From Deltaproteobacteria bacterium (GTDB lineage Bacteria > Desulfobacterota > Desulfobacteria > Desulfobacterales > JAFDHS01): a stretch of DNA of 8,290 nt. Within the stretch, counting starts at the first letter, position 1. Each line of letters begins with the position of its first letter. Below, piece by piece: positions 5,624-8,290 of the stretch. The stretch lies in contig JAFDHS010000030.1 in NCBI GenBank assembly GCA_019308655.1, positions 1 through 8,290 on the forward strand. Direction: 5' to 3'. The notes under the pieces were generated by a model, which was not told the DNA's origin, did not search any database, and was given only the letters and a program-made list of their open reading frames with translations. Made by a program: the position numbers and the translations under genes.

Positions 5624-6129
5624 TTTTTGCTTAATCTCTTTTTTACCCGCCGTTTATAAAGCTGTCTTTTTAAGGAACTGATTCGGTCGATAAACAGGAT
5701 GCCTTTTAAATGATCAATTTCGTGTTGCAGTACCGTGGCTAAAAGTCCCTCCGCCTCAATTTTCAGGGGAGTTCCCTCCCTGTCGAAACCTTCAACCAGG
5801 GCAAAGGCCGCACGCTGCACATCGGCTCTGAATTCAGGGACACTCAGGCATCCTTCATTTTCCGAGACAACTTCTCCTTCAAGGGAAACGATGGTTGGAT
5901 TGATAAGTACCTGGTAATCTTGTTTTTCTTTGTCTGACGAAGCATCATAAATGACGATGCTTTTATCACAACCGATCTGGGGTGCAGCCAGGCCGATACC
6001 CGGTGCTGCATACATGGTCTCTGCCATATTTTCAATCAGTTTCTGGATTTTTTCGTCTATATTATCAACTGATTTTGTCGTCCGGGTGAGAAATTTCTCC
6101 GGATATGTCAATATATCAAGTAGTGCCAT
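5620..6129 (-). CDS. def: Peptide deformylase
   Basis: This metalloenzyme removes the formyl group from the N-terminal methionine of new proteins. At 169 residues it is complete. The three family motifs are all present: GIGLAAPQ (44-51), EGCLS (92-96, metal ligand Cys94) and HEIDH (136-140, ligands His136 and His140, catalytic Glu137). The C-terminus is highly basic (KRRVKKRLSKK), which could help ribosome binding, as shown for the C-terminal helix of E. coli Def. The ATG at 6129 has AAGGAAG at a 7 nt spacing. It is the first gene of the five-gene cluster, with a 232 bp gap upstream, so the operon promoter should lie in that gap. I could not pick a clear one. Confidence 0.97.
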   Translation of the reverse strand: MALLDILTYPEKFLTRTTKSVDNIDEKIQKLIENMAETMYAAPGIGLAAPQIGCDKSIVIYDASSDKEKQDYQVLINPTIVSLEGEVVSENEGCLSVPEFRADVQRAAFALVEGFDREGTPLKIEAEGLLATVLQHEIDHLKGILFIDRISSLKRQLYKRRVKKRLSKK

Positions 6130-6136
6130 ATAAAAT

Positions 6137-6143
6137 CTTCCTT
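6137..6143 (-). promoter_or_regulatory. Ribosome binding site of def
   Basis: AAGGAAG on the minus strand lies 7 nt before the ATG at 6129. It fixes the start of def and, by implication, the upstream limit of the five-gene cluster. Confidence 0.7.
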
Positions 6144-6210
6144 ATATGTAAGATAATGATTTTAAAGCAAAAGAAAAAATAAACCCTAATGCTTATATCT
6201 TTCTTTCCTA

Positions 6211-6225
6211 AGCCGGATAAATCGG
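6211..6225. repeat. CCGGATAAA hairpin motif, copy 2
   Basis: AGCCGGATAAATCGG shares 14 of 15 bases with 2097-2111. The stem is CCGG/TCGG (one G-T pair) around the loop ATAAA. It lies between the octamer repeat and the def start, so it could be in the 5' untranslated region of the def operon or in its promoter region. Confidence 0.5.
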
Positions 6226-6239
6226 AACCGGAATTATTT

Positions 6240-6308
6240 GCCACAAAAACACGAAGGCACAAAGTATTTTTTTAGATTATATCCCTCGTGTCTTTGTGCC
6301 TTGGTGGC
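6240..6308. repeat. Inverted array of CACNAAGG-like octamers between the flippase-like gene and def
   Basis: The plus strand carries three consecutive octamers at 6242-6265 (CACAAAAA, CACGAAGG, CACAAAGT). The minus strand carries three more at 6306-6283 (CACCAAGG, CACAAAGA, CACGAGGG). A 17 bp AT-rich spacer separates them. Across the two arms, AAGGCACAAAG (6254-6264) and CTTTGTGCCTT (6292-6302) are perfectly complementary over 11 bp, extending to CAC/GTG with one mismatch. The outer ends are GCCAC and GTGGC. A degenerate further copy (GCCATAAAAAGCACAAA) begins at 6321. I recall similar octamer-built repeats from intergenic DNA of Deltaproteobacteria and other environmental bacteria, but have not checked this. 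There is no coding potential. The function is unknown: mobile-like small repeat, mRNA hairpin or terminator. Confidence 0.75.
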
Positions 6309-6361
6309 GGAAAGATTTTTGCCATAAAAAGCACAAATTTCGGAAATAAGAGACTAATTTT

Positions 6362-7429
6362 TTAGCTGTTATTATATGAAACCTGCCATATATTTATACC
6401 GGTTATCACCGCGGAGATAAGGCCGATAATTATGACGGGAAATATCTGAATCGCATGGTTGGCCAGTGTAAAGCCGGCGGCATCTTTTAAAAAAACACCG
6501 AAAAGGGAGAGAGCAAAGACGCCTCCGGCCTCCCAGAGGCCCCAGAAGCCGGGGGCTGAAGGAAGTGCTATAAAAAAAGAGAGAATTATCATAACAGCGG
6601 CTATCTCTAAGAAAGAAAGATTTATACCGGGGCATCCGAAGCTCATTATGTAGAATGAAAAAGCCTGGAGACTCCAGATAAGAAGGGATAAACAAATACA
6701 AATATATATTTTTTTCGGGTTCTTAACAAGAGCAAAACCATCAGCGAAATTTTCTATAATACCGACCGGATGTATGGAAATCCATCGGCTTATATTTTTT
6801 TTACTTTCCGGACCGACAAAGAAAAGAATGGACGGTATTCCCATGATAGCCGTAGTTATAAATTTCCGGGTTTTATCAAAGCTGACCGAGATGATCCCGA
6901 AAATCAGAATGCCGCAAACGTTTAACATCCCTCTACCGACGGTTTCCAGGGTTTTTCCGTTCAGATGATGATTACCGAAAGTTATATCGAGGGCAGGATC
7001 AATCTGAACGGTTGAAAGGAGCACCGTGAAAAGGACAACAAGCATGATAATGTCAAATAATCGTTCGGCAGCAACGGTTGCAAGGCCCGTGGAAAAAGGG
7101 AGAGCATCTCTTTTTTGCAGAATCCCCGGCCGGGCCATTTCTCCGACCCGTGCCGGAAGGATGCAGTTGAGCATGAAACCGATCATCATGGGATGAAATG
7201 CTTCCCAAAAACTTACCTTTTGAGCGGTTTCCAGAATTAGTTGCCATCTTATCGCTCTTAATGCGAAGCTTGATAAAGAAACCAACACCGCCGGTATGAT
7301 CCAGAAGTAGTTAATTGATGCCAGGTAATCAATGAGCTCATGAACGGGAACGTTTTTGAAGGCAAGATAGAGCGCGATCGCTGATAGAGTTAGCCCTGAC
7401 ACCAGGGAGATGGTCATTTTTTTATTCAT
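6362..7429 (-). CDS. Flippase-like integral membrane protein, LPG-synthase-TM / UPF0104 family
   Basis: The product is 355 residues from the ATG at 7429 and very hydrophobic, with about eight predicted membrane segments, among them roughly 8-24, 42-60, 123-141, 168-183, 241-262, 273-290, 302-316 and 327-346. Family marks are LNCILPARVGEMARP (88-101), the ATVAAERLFDI stretch (118-127) and LPSAPGFWGLWEAGG (289-303). This is the membrane domain found in MprF and AglD-like proteins. The MprF lysyl-transferase domain is absent, so it is not an LPG synthase; transport or flipping of a lipid-linked substrate is an inference from family. An in-frame TTG at 7450 would add seven residues. Neither start has a good ribosome binding site; I prefer the ATG because it is immediately followed by a basic MNKK and the first membrane span. 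It lies 48 bp after ribF and is probably in the same transcript. It has no functional link to riboflavin. Confidence 0.88.
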   Translation of the reverse strand: MNKKMTISLVSGLTLSAIALYLAFKNVPVHELIDYLASINYFWIIPAVLVSLSSFALRAIRWQLILETAQKVSFWEAFHPMMIGFMLNCILPARVGEMARPGILQKRDALPFSTGLATVAAERLFDIIMLVVLFTVLLSTVQIDPALDITFGNHHLNGKTLETVGRGMLNVCGILIFGIISVSFDKTRKFITTAIMGIPSILFFVGPESKKNISRWISIHPVGIIENFADGFALVKNPKKIYICICLSLLIWSLQAFSFYIMSFGCPGINLSFLEIAAVMIILSFFIALPSAPGFWGLWEAGGVFALSLFGVFLKDAAGFTLANHAIQIFPVIIIGLISAVITGINIWQVSYNNS

Positions 7430-7436
7430 AAGATAA

Positions 7437-7448
7437 CCCGGATAAACC
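7437..7448. repeat. CCGGATAAA motif, copy 3 (half hairpin)
   Basis: CCCGGATAAACC lies in the short gap between ribF and the membrane-protein gene. It shares the core CCGGATAAA-pyrimidine-C with the copies at 2097-2111 and 6211-6225, but the right stem half is changed (CCAA instead of CCGG). It sits just before the chosen ATG at 7429, where a ribosome binding site would be expected. Confidence 0.4.
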
Positions 7449-7477
7449 AAAAAAGTGAGCTAAAGCCCGCCCTGGAG

Positions 7478-8290
7478 CTATGTGCTCAGGATCTCACGCG
7501 TTTTTTCTATATCATGCCTGATCTGTTCCGATAACGCTTCGATATTGGTAAATTTTTTTTCATCTCTCAGGCGGCTTATAAAATTAACACGAATTCTTTG
7601 TCCGTAAATATTTTCATTAAAGTTGAGTATATGAACTTCGACGGTAAATTTATGATCATCAAAGGTGGGGCTGTACCCGATATTGGCAACGCCTTTGAAT
7701 TTTTTTCCGAGACATTCAACCGTGACGGTATAGACACCGAGTTTAGGGCAGAGTTCGTCATGCAGTTTTATATTCGCGGTGGGAAATCCAAGGAGTTTAC
7801 CGCCTCTGTTGCGACCGGTTTCAACCTTGCCCCTGATCTGGTAGTTGCGGCCCAACAGATCGACAACTTCTTCAACTGCTCCGTCCATGACCAGTTCACG
7901 GATTCTGGTGCTGCTGATTCTGTTGGGTTGGGATCCTGATATCTGTATCCAATCGGGAACAATCACTTCAAACCCAAAAGCCGTTGCATATTTTTTTAAA
8001 AAATCGATGTTGCCTTCCCGGTTTTTACCGAAAGTATAATCTTTGCCTATGACAATCGCTTTCATGCCGATACGGTTTATCAGTATATCTTCTATAAATT
8101 CTTTTGCGCTTATGGATGCAAATTCCCTTGTAAACGGAATGCAGATTAAAACATCGAGGCCGGACTGGGAAAGCAGTTCAATTTTCTGATCATACCGGGT
8201 AATCAGAGGTGGATGGTTGTTTTTTTTCAAAACTCTGATGGGATGAGGCTCAAAAGTGATGGCGATGGCGGTGCCGTCAATAGCAGCAGC
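7478..8290 (-). CDS. ribF: Bifunctional riboflavin kinase / FAD synthetase, N-terminus beyond window
   Basis: This enzyme phosphorylates riboflavin to FMN and adenylylates FMN to FAD. The frame is open to the window edge at 8290. A TTG at 8230 is internal, not the start, because family sequence continues upstream of it (TFEPHP at 12-17 of the visible 270 residues). About 35-45 N-terminal residues, with the HxGH-type nucleotide-binding motif, are missing. The FAD synthetase domain shows GKDYTFGKNREGN and ISSTRIREL. The riboflavin kinase domain shows GRNRGGKLLGFPTAN (flavin/ATP-binding PTAN motif), GVYTVTVE, ANIGYSPTF and VEVHIL with the catalytic Glu. The C-terminal helix (SRLRDEKKFTNIEALSEQI) is complete and ends in a TAG stop. 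The membrane-protein gene follows 48 bp downstream on the same strand. Confidence 0.96.
   Translation of the reverse strand, partial: AAAIDGTAIAITFEPHPIRVLKKNNHPPLITRYDQKIELLSQSGLDVLICIPFTREFASISAKEFIEDILINRIGMKAIVIGKDYTFGKNREGNIDFLKKYATAFGFEVIVPDWIQISGSQPNRISSTRIRELVMDGAVEEVVDLLGRNYQIRGKVETGRNRGGKLLGFPTANIKLHDELCPKLGVYTVTVECLGKKFKGVANIGYSPTFDDHKFTVEVHILNFNENIYGQRIRVNFISRLRDEKKFTNIEALSEQIRHDIEKTREILST

Noticed and set aside
6130..6189. Promoter for the def operon (TTGCTT with TATAAG, or TAAAAT)
   Set aside because: The TATAAG candidate overlaps the def ribosome binding site, and the TAAAAT candidate has no acceptable -35 at normal spacing. The region is too AT-rich to choose.
6240..6308. CRISPR array or insertion-sequence end
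   Set aside because: The units are 8 bp, adjacent and inverted, without unique spacers, no cas or transposase gene is present, and no target-site duplication was seen.
8228..8230. TTG as the true start of ribF
   Set aside because: The frame continues to the window edge with family sequence (TFEPHP) upstream of it, so the real start lies beyond 8290.

Overview
This window looks like chromosomal DNA of an anaerobic bacterium, most likely a sulfate-reducer-type member of the Desulfobacterota (former Deltaproteobacteria). This is an inference from three things: a tungsten-type aldehyde ferredoxin oxidoreductase paired with a four-cluster ferredoxin, the gene order def-fmt-rsmB-rpe-aroQ, and an intergenic inverted array of CACNAAGG-like octamers of a kind I recall from such genomes. 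No search was run. Every gene I can support lies on the minus strand, so transcription runs from high to low coordinates.

Layout in transcription order. (1) 8290-7478: the 3' nine-tenths of ribF (FAD synthetase/riboflavin kinase), cut by the window edge. About 48 bp later comes a multi-span membrane protein of the LPG-synthase-TM/UPF0104 flippase-like family (7429-6362), probably co-transcribed with ribF. (2) 6361-6130: a 232 bp gap with an inverted array of octamer repeats and one copy of a CCGGATAAA hairpin motif. (3) 6129-2140: a tight cluster of five housekeeping genes, def, fmt, rsmB, rpe and aroQ, with gaps of at most 24 bp or overlaps, surely one operon. (4) 2139-1773: a 367 bp gap with several inverted repeats, a terminator-like hairpin, a perfect 10 bp palindrome and a second CCGGATAAA hairpin. 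(5) 1772-1: a small ferredoxin with four [4Fe-4S] motifs, overlapping by 4 nt the start of a tungsten/molybdopterin aldehyde ferredoxin oxidoreductase whose C-terminus lies beyond position 1. This reading frame has no stop for all 448 codons visible in the window.

How the genes work together. Fmt formylates initiator Met-tRNA, and Def removes the formyl group from new proteins. RsmB methylates 16S rRNA. Rpe supplies pentose-phosphate interconversion and AroQ makes 3-dehydroshikimate for aromatic synthesis. RibF makes FMN and FAD. The ferredoxin/AOR pair is a separate redox module: the AOR-family subunit oxidises an aldehyde (or reduces a carboxylic acid), and the 16-cysteine ferredoxin relays electrons. 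It is clearly more GC-rich than the rest.

The coding content is mostly conserved and ordinary, and I found no convincing new multi-gene system. The most interesting unexplained signals are in the two larger gaps: the octamer inverted repeat (6240-6308), the CCGGATAAA motif found in three separate gaps, and the structured leader in front of the ferredoxin/AOR pair, which includes a possible terminator/antiterminator choice.
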